This document shows positions 11,343 to 20,129 of a DNA stretch of 30,542 nt, piece after piece. The notes under the pieces were generated by a model, which saw nothing but the letters and a program-made list of their open reading frames with translations, did no database searches and was not told the origin of the DNA. Positions within the stretch are counted from its first letter, which is position 1; each line of letters opens with the position of its first letter. The DNA is taken from positions 1 to 30,542 of the forward strand of contig JAPOHS010000005.1 in assembly GCA_029979325.1 (NCBI GenBank), written 5' to 3'. A program made the translations under genes and the position numbers. Source of the stretch: Pseudomonadota bacterium (lineage in GTDB: Bacteria; Pseudomonadota; Gammaproteobacteria; UBA11654).

Positions 11343-11963
11343 ATGGTTCTCAAAGATTTCGGTCTTATGGACTATCAAGAAGCGACTCTGATGATGAAGT
11401 CCTTTAACGATAATCGTGGGAAAGATACGCAAGATGAGATTTGGATTCTTGAGCACAGTCCTGTATATACCTATGGTGTCAGTACAGATGCAATGAATAT
11501 TCCTGCTCATTTACCACACCCATTAATTAAGACAGATCGTGGTGGGGAAATAACATATCATGGCCCTGGGCAAATGGTTGTTTACATCTTAATGGATTTT
11601 CACAGAGCCTTGATTAAACCAAAAGATTTCATTAGAAAGTTTCAGGTCTCTATACACAAAGCAATTTTAGCCTATTGTCAAAATTTGGTCTTGAATGAAG
11701 AAGAGATAGGCATTTTTTTCAAGCATCAAAAGATTGCAAGCTTTGGCTTAAAAATGACAAAAAGAGGAAGCTATCATGGTGCAGCAATTAATCATCACAT
11801 GAATCTTGATGCTTGGAATGAGATTATAATTTGTGGGAATCCAGATCATCAAGCAACTGATCTTTTTTCACTGGGTGCATCTGTTGATAGGGATGATTTG
11901 GCTGATGAAGTAATAAGAAATATTGGACTTGAATTTGATAGCGATATACTCAAAGCCTCTTAA
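11343..11963 (+). CDS. lipB: Octanoyl-[acyl-carrier-protein]:protein N-octanoyltransferase LipB
   Basis: A 206-residue cytoplasmic enzyme that moves octanoyl groups from ACP to lipoyl domains. The signature RGGEITYHGPGQ is at residues 66-77. The conserved lysine is Lys130 in HQKIASFGL and the acyl-accepting cysteine is probably Cys164 in IICGNPD. It follows dacA by 27 bases with AAGAGAAG upstream of the ATG. In many gammaproteobacteria a small ybeD-type gene lies between dacA and lipB and lipA follows; neither is present here. Its 3' end overlaps the convergent metC by 14 bases. Confidence 0.95.
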   Translation: MVLKDFGLMDYQEATLMMKSFNDNRGKDTQDEIWILEHSPVYTYGVSTDAMNIPAHLPHPLIKTDRGGEITYHGPGQMVVYILMDFHRALIKPKDFIRKFQVSIHKAILAYCQNLVLNEEEIGIFFKHQKIASFGLKMTKRGSYHGAAINHHMNLDAWNEIIICGNPDHQATDLFSLGASVDRDDLADEVIRNIGLEFDSDILKAS

Positions 11964-13140
11964 ATGCAGAGTCTAAATCTGAAATCAGATCCTCTGTATC
12001 TTCAAGACCAACATGAATTCTAACTATGGTATTTCCTAATTCCTCCAAAGAAGACTTCCTGTCTTTTTGAATCCTAACTGGCGTAGCAAGCGACTCAAAA
12101 CCTCCCCAACTGTACCCCATAGAAAAAATTTGCATGTCATCAAAAAACTTCTCTAAGTTTTGATCTTGATATTTTTGATTCAATACGATTGACATCAGGC
12201 TTCCTCCACCTGTGAAATAATTCTTCCAATTTTGAAAATATTCAGAACTTGGCAATGGAGGAAATAGAACTGTTTGAACCATTGGATGAGCATCAAGCCA
12301 TGCGGCAATTTTCATTGCGCTCTGAAATTGTGCTTCCATTCTCACGCCCATTGTTCTCAGTCCTCTTAAGCCTAAATAACAAGCATCCGGTTCGGCACAA
12401 ATGCCTTGATTCCTTGCAGAATTCTTGACCCTTAAGAAGGTTTTCTCATTACATGCTACGATTCCCAACATTGCGTCTGAGTGTCCAACGACATATTTTG
12501 TGGCAGCCTGAATTTCTACATCAATGTCATGCTCAAAAGTCCTGAAATAAATTGGTCCAGCCCAAGTATTATCAAATAATATTGCTATCTCTTGTCCGAT
12601 TTCACTGGATCTTTTTCTGATTGCATTGATGACGGTTTTCAGGTCAAAAATCTCAAATGTATTTGAGCTTGGAGCTTCCAAATAAACCACTCTTGTATTG
12701 GGCTGAATTAAATCTACAATTTCTTCACCAATCATCGGCGAGATAAAATCAAATTCAACACCAAACTTTGATAAATGCCCAGAGAAAAGTTCTGCTGTTG
12801 GCTCATAGGCGCCTTCTGTGACCAAAGCATGGCTCCCTTTCTCCATGAATGCACTGATGGCAATATTTATTGCGGACATTCCTGAGTTTGTCGCTATAGA
12901 GCGGTATGCACCAGAAAGCTCACTATAAGCTTCTTCGAGTGCAAGACTGTTTGGAGAACCCAGGCGACCGTATCGATAAGTAGAGTACTCATGGTCCCAA
13001 TCTTTGTATTCCTTCAAGGTATCAAACAAGACTGTTGATGATCGGTAAGGTGGTATATTGACTGCGCCCCTGGCATAATCACTCGACCTACCTGACTGAG
13101 CTAAAATTGTTTTTGACTTTCTTTTCTTCTGCTTATTCAT
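11950..13140 (-). CDS. metC: Cystathionine beta-lyase-like PLP-dependent enzyme
   Basis: A 396-residue member of the Cys/Met metabolism PLP family. The Schiff-base lysine is Lys215 in ATKYVVGHSDAM and Asp190 (LFDNTW) would hold the pyridine nitrogen. YRYGRLGSPN near residue 55 and GLRTMGVRMEAQ are phosphate- and subunit-contact motifs. GHSDAM, the GLRTMGVR run and the late YSWGGFESL favour the MetC beta-lyase branch over gamma-synthase or gamma-lyase, so it probably cleaves cystathionine to homocysteine. It is last in the amgK-murU-metC operon; its ATG overlaps the murU stop by eight bases (ATGAATAA). It converges on lipB with a 14-base overlap. Its presence with MurNAc recycling genes looks like operon packing rather than pathway logic. 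Confidence 0.88.
   Translation of the reverse strand: MNKQKKRKSKTILAQSGRSSDYARGAVNIPPYRSSTVLFDTLKEYKDWDHEYSTYRYGRLGSPNSLALEEAYSELSGAYRSIATNSGMSAINIAISAFMEKGSHALVTEGAYEPTAELFSGHLSKFGVEFDFISPMIGEEIVDLIQPNTRVVYLEAPSSNTFEIFDLKTVINAIRKRSSEIGQEIAILFDNTWAGPIYFRTFEHDIDVEIQAATKYVVGHSDAMLGIVACNEKTFLRVKNSARNQGICAEPDACYLGLRGLRTMGVRMEAQFQSAMKIAAWLDAHPMVQTVLFPPLPSSEYFQNWKNYFTGGGSLMSIVLNQKYQDQNLEKFFDDMQIFSMGYSWGGFESLATPVRIQKDRKSSLEELGNTIVRIHVGLEDTEDLISDLDSAFKRL
11967..11996. repeat. Weak hairpin-forming sequence just after the lipB stop
   Basis: ATCTG and CAGAT arms surround a four-base loop, flanked by outer CAGAG and CTCTG arms with a five-base bulge on one side. It begins four bases after the lipB stop and lies inside the metC coding end. 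It could fold in either transcript, but there is no T-run after it, so an intrinsic terminator is not supported. Confidence 0.25.
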
Positions 13141-13825
13141 TATTTTGTCTTCTTCTGCATATATTCTCGGCCTCGGCTAACCTATCTGCAGTTCCTACAT
13201 CCAACCAATCACCATGATATATCTGACCCGTAATCATTTCTTTTTCGATATGCTCTGTTAACAAATCTGCGAGTGTAAAATATCTCTGTTTTGATTGCGT
13301 GAAGCAGTCGATTGAAAAATAACTGATACCGCTAAAAGTATATCGTTGATTACCGGAAATGGTAACTCTATCTCCCTCTAAACAAAAATCACCCGACAAA
13401 TTGTGATCAGGATTTGGAACCAATATGATATGGCCCATCACACCAGAATTTAATTGAATGGCGCTGAAAGAAAAGTTGGTCATGATATCTGCATTAATGA
13501 CCCAAAAATGATTGTCATTGATTAAACCTTTTTCAATGATATTGAAAATTGCCCCAGCAGTGCCCATTGGCTCCTCACCCTCATGAATATAGTCAAAACT
13601 TATATTTGATTGCTTATGATTTTGAAGAAATGATTCGATCTGATCTCCCATCCTGGAACCATTGACAATAATCTTTTTTATTCCAGATTGATCCAGACAA
13701 TCGATGTTTCTCTGAAGCAGAGTTTTTCCCGCAACTGTTATCAAAGGCTTGGGAGTCTGATTGGTCAGTGGTTTCAATCTCTCCCCCTTTCCTGCAGCTA
13801 GAATAATTGCTGTCATTCCATTCAT
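13133..13825 (-). CDS. murU: N-acetylmuramate-1-phosphate uridylyltransferase (nucleotidyltransferase)
   Basis: A 230-residue sugar-phosphate nucleotidyltransferase. The N-terminus has IILAAGKGERLKPLT and TPKPLITVAGK, which bind nucleotide. GTAG lies at 88-91 and metal-binding Asp113 in INADI. Length and position directly after amgK match MurU, which converts MurNAc-1-phosphate plus UTP to UDP-MurNAc in anomeric cell wall recycling, bypassing de novo (fosfomycin-sensitive) MurA. Its ATG at 13825 overlaps the amgK stop by four bases (ATGA); an ATG three codons later (13816) is an alternative. Generic NDP-sugar pyrophosphorylases share these motifs, so the specific name rests on the amgK and lptD context. 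Confidence 0.87.
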   Translation of the reverse strand: MNGMTAIILAAGKGERLKPLTNQTPKPLITVAGKTLLQRNIDCLDQSGIKKIIVNGSRMGDQIESFLQNHKQSNISFDYIHEGEEPMGTAGAIFNIIEKGLINDNHFWVINADIMTNFSFSAIQLNSGVMGHIILVPNPDHNLSGDFCLEGDRVTISGNQRYTFSGISYFSIDCFTQSKQRYFTLADLLTEHIEKEMITGQIYHGDWLDVGTADRLAEAENICRRRQNNE

Positions 13826-14793
13826 TGGAGCTTTAATTGAGCCAAAAAATATTCAATGACTTCATATTGTTTGCTTAGGTGCTTTAAGTAGCTCATTGTA
13901 AGGGGTATGTCATTGACATAGGTGTCTTTTTTATCTCTGTGTTTCAACCTGGAGAAGATACCTATTGCTTTCAGATGTCTTTGTGCGCCCATTAAATCAA
14001 AATCGATTATGAATTCACTCAACGGTTTATTCGTCATTTGATTTTTAACCAAATGATCATAATACATTCTCAACATATCATGCATATGAGGCAGATCAAT
14101 CTTGATATAACAATCTCTGAGCAATGAAACGATGTCGTAAGTGATCGGGCCACATACAGCATCTTGATAATCGATCAGTCCCAACTCACCATCGTATGAA
14201 ATCATTATATTTCTGGAATGATAATCTCGATGAACAAAAACCTTGTCTTGGTGACCTGCTCTATCAACCAATTGAGAAAATAACGGATTAAAATCTATCT
14301 TTTCAATTTGTTTGACATTTAATCCAAGTTCATAAAAGCAAAACCACTCCTTGAACAGCTCCATCTCTGCTTGCAATAAAGCATCATCATATTGTGGAAG
14401 TTGACTTTTGAGCCTGTCACCATTGATCTGCATCAAAACCAAGAGTTCGATGGCCTTTGTATAAAAATCTTGAAAAACTTTCTCATGCCTATGATCAAAA
14501 AGACTCTTTGAGCCAAGATCACTGATTAAGAAAAACCTACCAGAGTCATCAATTTGATGAATGGTTGGTATTGGCATTGATATTTGCTTGAGAAGATTGG
14601 TTATGCCTATAAATTTGTCATTGTTTTCCAAATTAGGGTCAGAATCCATCACAATAAATGGTCCTTTGTCATCATCTAAAACCCTGAAGTAATTCCTGAA
14701 ACTGGCATCGGAATTAACTGGCTTAATCTCAGAGAAGGAATAGCCCTCTATGGTGTTTAACCATTCGTAAATATCTTTGCTCAAATCACTCAT
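13822..14793 (-). CDS. amgK: N-acetylmuramate/N-acetylglucosamine anomeric kinase (APH fold)
   Basis: A 323-residue aminoglycoside-phosphotransferase-fold kinase. The Brenner-type loop VFVHRDYHSRNIM carries catalytic Asp190, and LIDYQDAVCGPITYD carries metal-binding Asp208. The N-terminal SDASFRNYFRV resembles AmgK proteins. AmgK phosphorylates MurNAc (and GlcNAc) at C1, feeding MurU. It is divergent from lptD, the same arrangement as in Pseudomonas (lptD next to amgK-murU), which strongly supports the assignment over a true antibiotic kinase. It leads a three-gene operon. A TATAAT box lies 21 bases upstream of its start; no clear ribosome site is seen. Confidence 0.9.
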   Translation of the reverse strand: MSDLSKDIYEWLNTIEGYSFSEIKPVNSDASFRNYFRVLDDDKGPFIVMDSDPNLENNDKFIGITNLLKQISMPIPTIHQIDDSGRFFLISDLGSKSLFDHRHEKVFQDFYTKAIELLVLMQINGDRLKSQLPQYDDALLQAEMELFKEWFCFYELGLNVKQIEKIDFNPLFSQLVDRAGHQDKVFVHRDYHSRNIMISYDGELGLIDYQDAVCGPITYDIVSLLRDCYIKIDLPHMHDMLRMYYDHLVKNQMTNKPLSEFIIDFDLMGAQRHLKAIGIFSRLKHRDKKDTYVNDIPLTMSYLKHLSKQYEVIEYFLAQLKLQ

Positions 14794-14814
14794 TCAAAAA
14801 ATCATTTTTCATTC

Positions 14815-14820
14815 ATTATA
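14815..14820 (-). promoter_or_regulatory. Likely -10 box of the amgK-murU-metC operon
   Basis: The minus strand reads a perfect TATAAT here, 21 bases upstream of the amgK ATG, which would give a leader of roughly 15 bases. No good -35 hexamer is visible at 16-18 bases spacing, so this is a partial match only. The same 88-base spacer must also serve lptD; for that side only loose AT-rich boxes are seen, and no sigma-E type motif was recognised. Confidence 0.3.
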
Positions 14821-14881
14821 AACCAGTTGATAAAAGAGAAAGATCAGTAAATTCAGCATATATCATATAAAATTGTTTCAA

Positions 14882-17038
14882 ATGAATTCGATCGATTCTT
14901 GGATAAAAGAACAGAAGGCTTATATCTGCATGATATTTGTTATCGCCTGCTTTGGCTCCTCAGAAATTGTGTATTCTCAGAATATTTGTATCGTAAACGA
15001 TATAGATGATTTCCTAACAAGAAATGACTTTATCGCATCAGGATTAAGCAATGAAATAAGGATTACATCAGGTAACAATACCATCACTGCGGGACAAGCA
15101 TCCTATGATGAGAGTGGAAGCTCTATCAATGTAAGCGGCGGTGTTACACTAGAAAACCCGAACCTATTCATTCAAGGACAAGCAGCATTCATCAATACCG
15201 ATGATGAGACAGCTGTCTTGAAAAACACTCAATATTTCTTTCCTAATATTCCTGCCAGAGGAAGCAGTGAAGAATTTCGAATTGAGAAGGAAAATCATTA
15301 TGTTTTGACTAAACCAACTTATACAACTTGCAATCAAATGGATCAATCCTGGGAATTGGTTGCTGATGAGATTTCAATCAATGGTGAAGAAGGCAAAGCA
15401 ACGAATATTGCCTTACGCTTCAAAAATATTCCAATTCTCTATCTTCCTAAGCTTACTTTTCCAACCAATGATGATAGAAAATCAGGATTTTTGATACCAA
15501 GTTTTGGCTCATCCTCAAAAAGGGGTCTTGAAATTGAAATCCCTTATTATTGGAATATTGCACCCAATGCTGACCTCAAGACAACCGTCAATTGGATGAA
15601 GAAAAGAGGAACTGAAATAAAGTCTGAGCTTCGATTTCTCACTTCTAGTCAGAATGCAAAGATAGAGTTGAATCATTTACCTTCTGATGATCTGTTCAAT
15701 GACGATCGAACTTACTCAAAAATAAACTATCAATTTAATCCGTCGCTCAACACACAAATTGAAGTAACTGGAGAGTATGCCTCTGATACAAATTATTTTG
15801 AGGACCTCAGTCAGAGCACGAATGAAAGCAGTAGAACTCATCTTGCTCGTGATGTTGTATTCAAGTCATTCGGTAAAAATTGGATGATGAATCTAGGAAT
15901 GACCAATTATCAAATGTTGGATGATCAACCAAAATGCCTCGCGATTGGCATTTGTGATCAAAATGATCCCTATCGACTCAAGCCGTATATGAATTTTAAT
16001 GGAAACTGGCAAAGCAAAGAGTCAAAAATCAATTTGAATATTGATTCTGAGCTTGTTTTTTTTGACCATCTGCAAAGTGAAAGCGGAGAGAGAATAAGCA
16101 ATCGAACCACTTTGTCAAAATTATTCAATTTCAGTGGGATTGAAGTCAGGCCTGCCGTGGCGATTGATTATGCAAAATTTAAGCCTGATTCTAATGAAAA
16201 AGATGCCAATAGAACCATACCCATATACAGTCTTGATATAAAAGCGAATCTTATAAAGATCACGAATAATGGCGTTATTCGCCGTTCGATCCAGCCCCGA
16301 ATCATGGCCGTGTATATCCCTTTCGAAGATCAAAGTGACTTCCCTTTTATCGATACACTGATGCCGGACTTCAATTATTTCCAGCTCTTCAATGAGAATC
16401 GTTTCACCGGCAATGACCGCATAGGAGATACATCGAAGATTAGCTATGGCATTGTTGCAAAGAGAACTCGTATTCAATCAGGTAAAGATTTCTTTGAGTT
16501 TACACTAGGGCAAACATTGCATCTAAAAGATGAAAAGATTGCTATGCCAGGAGATTCAATCAGAAGATCTGGTTCTTTGACAAATCTCGCATCCTTGGAC
16601 ATTGCAATCACAGAATCCTTAAACTTGAAATTGGATCATTACTGGGACTCAGATGTCGATGAGATGAAAAGAAGCCAAATTGGGATAGAATATAAAGATA
16701 GTGGAACAAAGCGTTTAAATTTAGCTTATCGATTTAGAAAGCAAAATATCAAACAAGTCCATGGTTCATTTTCATGGCCAATCAAAGATCAGTGGAGCTT
16801 TATCGGGCACTACAAATATTCGATCAAAGATAGAAAAACCATAGACCAGTTCTTTGGGCTCAATTATGAAACTTGTTGCTGGAGTATTTCAGCTGTTTCA
16901 AGGAAGCATCTTGTTTATCGAAATGGTGAAACAGACACATCTTTCTCAATCCAATTCATGTTCAAAGGGTTGGGTGAATTCGGAACGCCAATAAATCGAA
17001 TCTTTGAAGATGGTATTTTTGCATATGATCAATCATAA
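14882..17038 (+). CDS. lptD: LPS-assembly outer membrane protein LptD
   Basis: A 718-residue outer membrane protein (E. coli 784). The signal peptide covers about residues 1-33. Next come an N-terminal OstA/LptA-like beta-jellyroll (about 45-145) and a C-terminal 26-strand barrel (about 200-718). The four disulfide cysteines of LptD are present: Cys36, Cys150 and the adjacent pair Cys665-Cys666 (YETCCWS). RFKNIPILYLPKLTFP marks the start of the barrel region. With LptE it inserts lipopolysaccharide in the outer leaflet, so the organism should make LPS. I chose the ATG at 14882; an in-frame TTG at 14873 is possible. surA, whose product helps LptD fold, follows 13 bases later. Confidence 0.96.
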   Translation: MNSIDSWIKEQKAYICMIFVIACFGSSEIVYSQNICIVNDIDDFLTRNDFIASGLSNEIRITSGNNTITAGQASYDESGSSINVSGGVTLENPNLFIQGQAAFINTDDETAVLKNTQYFFPNIPARGSSEEFRIEKENHYVLTKPTYTTCNQMDQSWELVADEISINGEEGKATNIALRFKNIPILYLPKLTFPTNDDRKSGFLIPSFGSSSKRGLEIEIPYYWNIAPNADLKTTVNWMKKRGTEIKSELRFLTSSQNAKIELNHLPSDDLFNDDRTYSKINYQFNPSLNTQIEVTGEYASDTNYFEDLSQSTNESSRTHLARDVVFKSFGKNWMMNLGMTNYQMLDDQPKCLAIGICDQNDPYRLKPYMNFNGNWQSKESKINLNIDSELVFFDHLQSESGERISNRTTLSKLFNFSGIEVRPAVAIDYAKFKPDSNEKDANRTIPIYSLDIKANLIKITNNGVIRRSIQPRIMAVYIPFEDQSDFPFIDTLMPDFNYFQLFNENRFTGNDRIGDTSKISYGIVAKRTRIQSGKDFFEFTLGQTLHLKDEKIAMPGDSIRRSGSLTNLASLDIAITESLNLKLDHYWDSDVDEMKRSQIGIEYKDSGTKRLNLAYRFRKQNIKQVHGSFSWPIKDQWSFIGHYKYSIKDRKTIDQFFGLNYETCCWSISAVSRKHLVYRNGETDTSFSIQFMFKGLGEFGTPINRIFEDGIFAYDQS

Positions 17039-17051
17039 TTTGTCTTCAGAT

Positions 17052-18359
17052 ATGATTAGAAAAATAAAATTATTAATTCTCATACTCATCCTTCATTCAA
17101 ATCAGGGTGTAACACAGACTCGAGAAATTGGAGGGACTGGTGATTTTGTTGATGGGATTGCTGCAATTGTCAATGATGGAGTTGTGCTCAGAAGTGAGGT
17201 TGAAGACCAAGTAACAATGCTACTGAGAAATTTTGAAAGACAAGGTGCACAACTTCCACCCATCGGGCAATTGAGAGAGGATGTGCTTGAAAGGTTAATC
17301 TTGCAGAGGATTCAGCTTCAAAGAGCAGAGAGGTATGGAATCAGCATATCCGATGAAGGCTTGAATGCTGCAATCAATAATGTTGCTCAAAATAACAATG
17401 TCACGTTTGAAGAATTTCCTGAAGTTTTGGCAGCAGAAGGGATCGATTACTTCAAATATAGAAATGAATTAAAACAACAAATTACATTGGATGAGCTCAG
17501 ACAACGTGAAGTTTCCTCAAGAATTTCTGTTTCACAAAGTGAGTTGGATAGCTATTTGATTTTACAAAGAGAAGAGGACCAAAAGGCCTATGATTATGAC
17601 CTGTCCCACATTTTAGTGCCATTAACAAGTCGTTCTGGACAAGGTGAAATCAATCGAAAACAAGAACTGATTATTGATCTGCGATTGAAGATTGAGAATG
17701 GAGAAGCATTTGAAACAATTGCCAGAAATTTTTCTGGAGGACAGCAATCCTCTAATGGTGGAAGGTTGGGCTGGATGAAAGGCAGCGAATTGCCTGAAAT
17801 ATTCGTGTCAGCAATTAGAAATACAAAGATCGGTGAACTCTCGCAGCCATTTCAGAGCGCTAGTGGCTTTCACCTGCTCCAGGTCAATGGGATCAAAGGA
17901 AATGATCCAGTAATTGAAGAGCAAATAAATGTCAGGCATATACTCATTAAAACGAATGAAATACTAGACGATGCTGCAGCTGAGGAGAAGCTCAAGACCA
18001 TTCGTACACAAATCATAGATGAAGGGGACTTTGGAGCTGTTGCATCTGCTGTTTCTGAAGATCCAGGTTCTGCTCAAGACGGTGGCGATATGGGTTGGGC
18101 CCCAAGGGGATTTTTTGTTCCAGAGTTTGAAGAAATTGCTTATTCATTGGAAATGAATCAAATCAGTGCGCCTTTCAAATCAAGATATGGATGGCACATT
18201 ATCCAATTCATGGGGCAAAGATCGCATGACATCACTGAAGAAGTTCAAAGAAGAAAGGCTGTCTCTGCCATAAGAAACTTGAAGCTTTCCGATGAAATAG
18301 AAATATGGGCCAGAGAACTCAGGGATGAAGCTTACGTAGAGAAGCTTCCATTCGACTGA
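17052..18359 (+). CDS. surA: Periplasmic chaperone / peptidyl-prolyl isomerase SurA
   Basis: A 435-residue exported protein (E. coli 428). The signal peptide is about residues 1-23 (MIRKIKLLILILILHSNQG). The N-terminal chaperone domain begins VDGIAAIVNDGVVLRSEVE. Two parvulin domains follow, near 182-280 (SHILVPL...GGRLGWM) and 291-390 (VRHILIK...GGDMGWAP), then the short C-terminal helix. It escorts unfolded outer membrane proteins, LptD in particular. The ATG at 17052 gives a clean signal peptide; the frame is open upstream into lptD to a TTG at 17004, which is unlikely to be used. Confidence 0.96.
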   Translation: MIRKIKLLILILILHSNQGVTQTREIGGTGDFVDGIAAIVNDGVVLRSEVEDQVTMLLRNFERQGAQLPPIGQLREDVLERLILQRIQLQRAERYGISISDEGLNAAINNVAQNNNVTFEEFPEVLAAEGIDYFKYRNELKQQITLDELRQREVSSRISVSQSELDSYLILQREEDQKAYDYDLSHILVPLTSRSGQGEINRKQELIIDLRLKIENGEAFETIARNFSGGQQSSNGGRLGWMKGSELPEIFVSAIRNTKIGELSQPFQSASGFHLLQVNGIKGNDPVIEEQINVRHILIKTNEILDDAAAEEKLKTIRTQIIDEGDFGAVASAVSEDPGSAQDGGDMGWAPRGFFVPEFEEIAYSLEMNQISAPFKSRYGWHIIQFMGQRSHDITEEVQRRKAVSAIRNLKLSDEIEIWARELRDEAYVEKLPFD

Positions 18360-18376
18360 TTTTCTAATTAAACAGA

Positions 18377-19372
18377 ATGTCTGAACTATACGCTGTAACA
18401 TCAGGTGATCCAGCCGGTATCGGGCCGGATATCTCCCTCAAGATAGCTCTCAGGGATGACAGTCATCAATTTGTCGTATTGGGCAATATTGAACTGCTCA
18501 GAGAAAGAGCCGTGATGCATGCCATGGATGTTAAATTTATTGAGTTTGATGAATCAGCCCTAGATTCTCAAATCCAGAAAAATACACTCTTGGTCAAAGA
18601 CTTCAATCTGAATCATGCTGTTCAACCAGGTGTCATGGACTCAGAAAATGGTTCTTATGTTCTCTCTTTGATCGACTATGCTGTTAAAGGATGCCTTGAC
18701 GGTCGATTTTCTGGATGCATAACGGGTCCAGTGAATAAAGAAGCCATTATCAATAGTGGTTATGCATTCACTGGTCATACTGAATACATTGGGCAGCTTT
18801 GTAATCAAGCTCCAGTGATGTCATTTGTCTCAGATCAAATGAGAATTGCATTGCTCACAACACACCTTCCATTCAAAGACGTATCTGCTCATATCACATC
18901 TGAATTGATCATCGATGTTGCAAGCATCATTCATGCTGATCTTATGAATTATTTTGGGATACAAAACCCAAAAATTGGTATCACAGGCCTGAATCCGCAT
19001 GCAGGAGAAAATGGACACATTGGCAAAGAAGAGGAGGAAATATTTCTTCCTGCTTTGAGTGCATTAAATGAATCAGGCATTGATATTAATGGGCCTTTTG
19101 CAGCAGACACAATTCTCTTAAGTGACAATGGATATGATCTGATACTGAGTATTTTTCATGACCAACTTCTGCCATTATTTAAGTATGCAAACCCTCACCT
19201 CTCAACAAACGTTACCATGGGCCTAAAAATAATAAGAACATCCGTAGATCACGGTGTTGCATATGACAAAGTAGGAATGTCAGACATTAATCACCAGAGC
19301 CTTTATCATGCCTTGGATACTGCAAAATCAATGGCCAACTCTTATGAAAAAACCAAGTCAACTCAAAGCTAA
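18377..19372 (+). CDS. pdxA: 4-hydroxythreonine-4-phosphate dehydrogenase
   Basis: A 331-residue cytoplasmic enzyme (E. coli 329) of pyridoxal phosphate synthesis by the DXP-dependent route, oxidising 4-phosphohydroxy-threonine. The N-terminal TSGDPAGIGPDI is the family signature. Metal-ligand histidines are His163 (THLPF), His208 (NPHAGE) and His261 (FHDQLLPLFK). The position after surA and before rsmA is the classical gammaproteobacterial order. It ends 29 bases inside the likely start of rsmA. Confidence 0.97.
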   Translation: MSELYAVTSGDPAGIGPDISLKIALRDDSHQFVVLGNIELLRERAVMHAMDVKFIEFDESALDSQIQKNTLLVKDFNLNHAVQPGVMDSENGSYVLSLIDYAVKGCLDGRFSGCITGPVNKEAIINSGYAFTGHTEYIGQLCNQAPVMSFVSDQMRIALLTTHLPFKDVSAHITSELIIDVASIIHADLMNYFGIQNPKIGITGLNPHAGENGHIGKEEEEIFLPALSALNESGIDINGPFAADTILLSDNGYDLILSIFHDQLLPLFKYANPHLSTNVTMGLKIIRTSVDHGVAYDKVGMSDINHQSLYHALDTAKSMANSYEKTKSTQS

Positions 19373-20129
19373 GAAACATTTAAGCCAGAATTTTTTGACC
19401 GATCAGAATGCAATCAAAAGGATCATCAAGTCCTTCAATTTAGCAAAGAGTGACCATGTTATAGAAATTGGACCAGGATACGGCTCAATGACTTTTCCAA
19501 TCATAGGAATGGTCGACTCAATCGATGTAATAGAGCTTGATAAAGATCTTGTTAATCATCTGAATGAGCATGATCAGAAAGGATTGATCAATGTCATTCA
19601 AGCAGATGCTTTGAAGTTTGATTTTTCATCGCTTGAGAAGAAAAAAAAGATCCGACTGATCGGCAATCTTCCCTACCATATTTCTACACCTTTGCTTTTT
19701 CATTTGCTTGAGTTCTCAGAAATATTTCATGACTTTCATGTGATGGTTCAAAAGGAAGTTGCTGATCGAATGGTAAGCAGCCACAACAACAAAACATATG
19801 GAAGATTATCGGTTGCAATTCAGTCGAGATGTTCTGCATCGAAGATACTAGATTTAAAGCCTGGGGCATTTCATCCAAAACCTAAAGTCCTTTCATCAAT
19901 CGTAAAACTAGAGCCAAAAAAACCCCTTGAAGAAAAGGTCCAGTCTAAATTGGATGGAATTATAAAAATGGCTTTCAATCAAAGAAGAAAGAAAATTCGC
20001 AATTCATTAAAGAATTTGTTTACGACCGAAATGATCATAGAATCTGGAATTGATCCAAATGCCAGAGCTGAGAACCTGAGTGTCAATGATTACATTAAAT
20101 TATCAGAAATTGAGGGGTCGACTCATTGA
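19344..20129 (+). CDS. rsmA: 16S rRNA (adenine1518/1519-N6)-dimethyltransferase
   Basis: A 261-residue SAM-dependent methyltransferase (E. coli KsgA 273). It dimethylates two adjacent adenines in the 3' helix of 16S rRNA during small-subunit maturation. The N-terminus KKHLSQNFLTD, the SAM motif EIGPGYGS (41-48) and the catalytic NLPYHIS (108-114) are diagnostic. The ATG at 19344 was chosen because the family N-terminus begins there; an ATG at 19308 in the same frame would add twelve residues unlike KsgA. The gene overlaps pdxA by 29 bases and its TGA overlaps the apaH TTG start. Confidence 0.95.
   Translation: MKKPSQLKAKKHLSQNFLTDQNAIKRIIKSFNLAKSDHVIEIGPGYGSMTFPIIGMVDSIDVIELDKDLVNHLNEHDQKGLINVIQADALKFDFSSLEKKKKIRLIGNLPYHISTPLLFHLLEFSEIFHDFHVMVQKEVADRMVSSHNNKTYGRLSVAIQSRCSASKILDLKPGAFHPKPKVLSSIVKLEPKKPLEEKVQSKLDGIIKMAFNQRRKKIRNSLKNLFTTEMIIESGIDPNARAENLSVNDYIKLSEIEGSTH
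20112..20117 (+). promoter_or_regulatory. Strong ribosome binding site that defines the apaH TTG start
   Basis: GAGGGG ends eight bases before the TTG at 20126. No ATG or GTG is available nearby in the apaH frame, and the TTG falls exactly where the family N-terminus begins, so this site decides the start. Confidence 0.6.

Noticed and set aside
13822..14793. Aminoglycoside resistance kinase
   Set aside because: The APH fold is shared, but coupling to murU and divergence from lptD identify it as the cell wall sugar kinase AmgK.
14882..17038. Short LptD (718 residues) as a truncated gene
   Set aside because: Signal peptide, jellyroll, barrel and all four disulfide cysteines are present, so it is a compact but complete protein.
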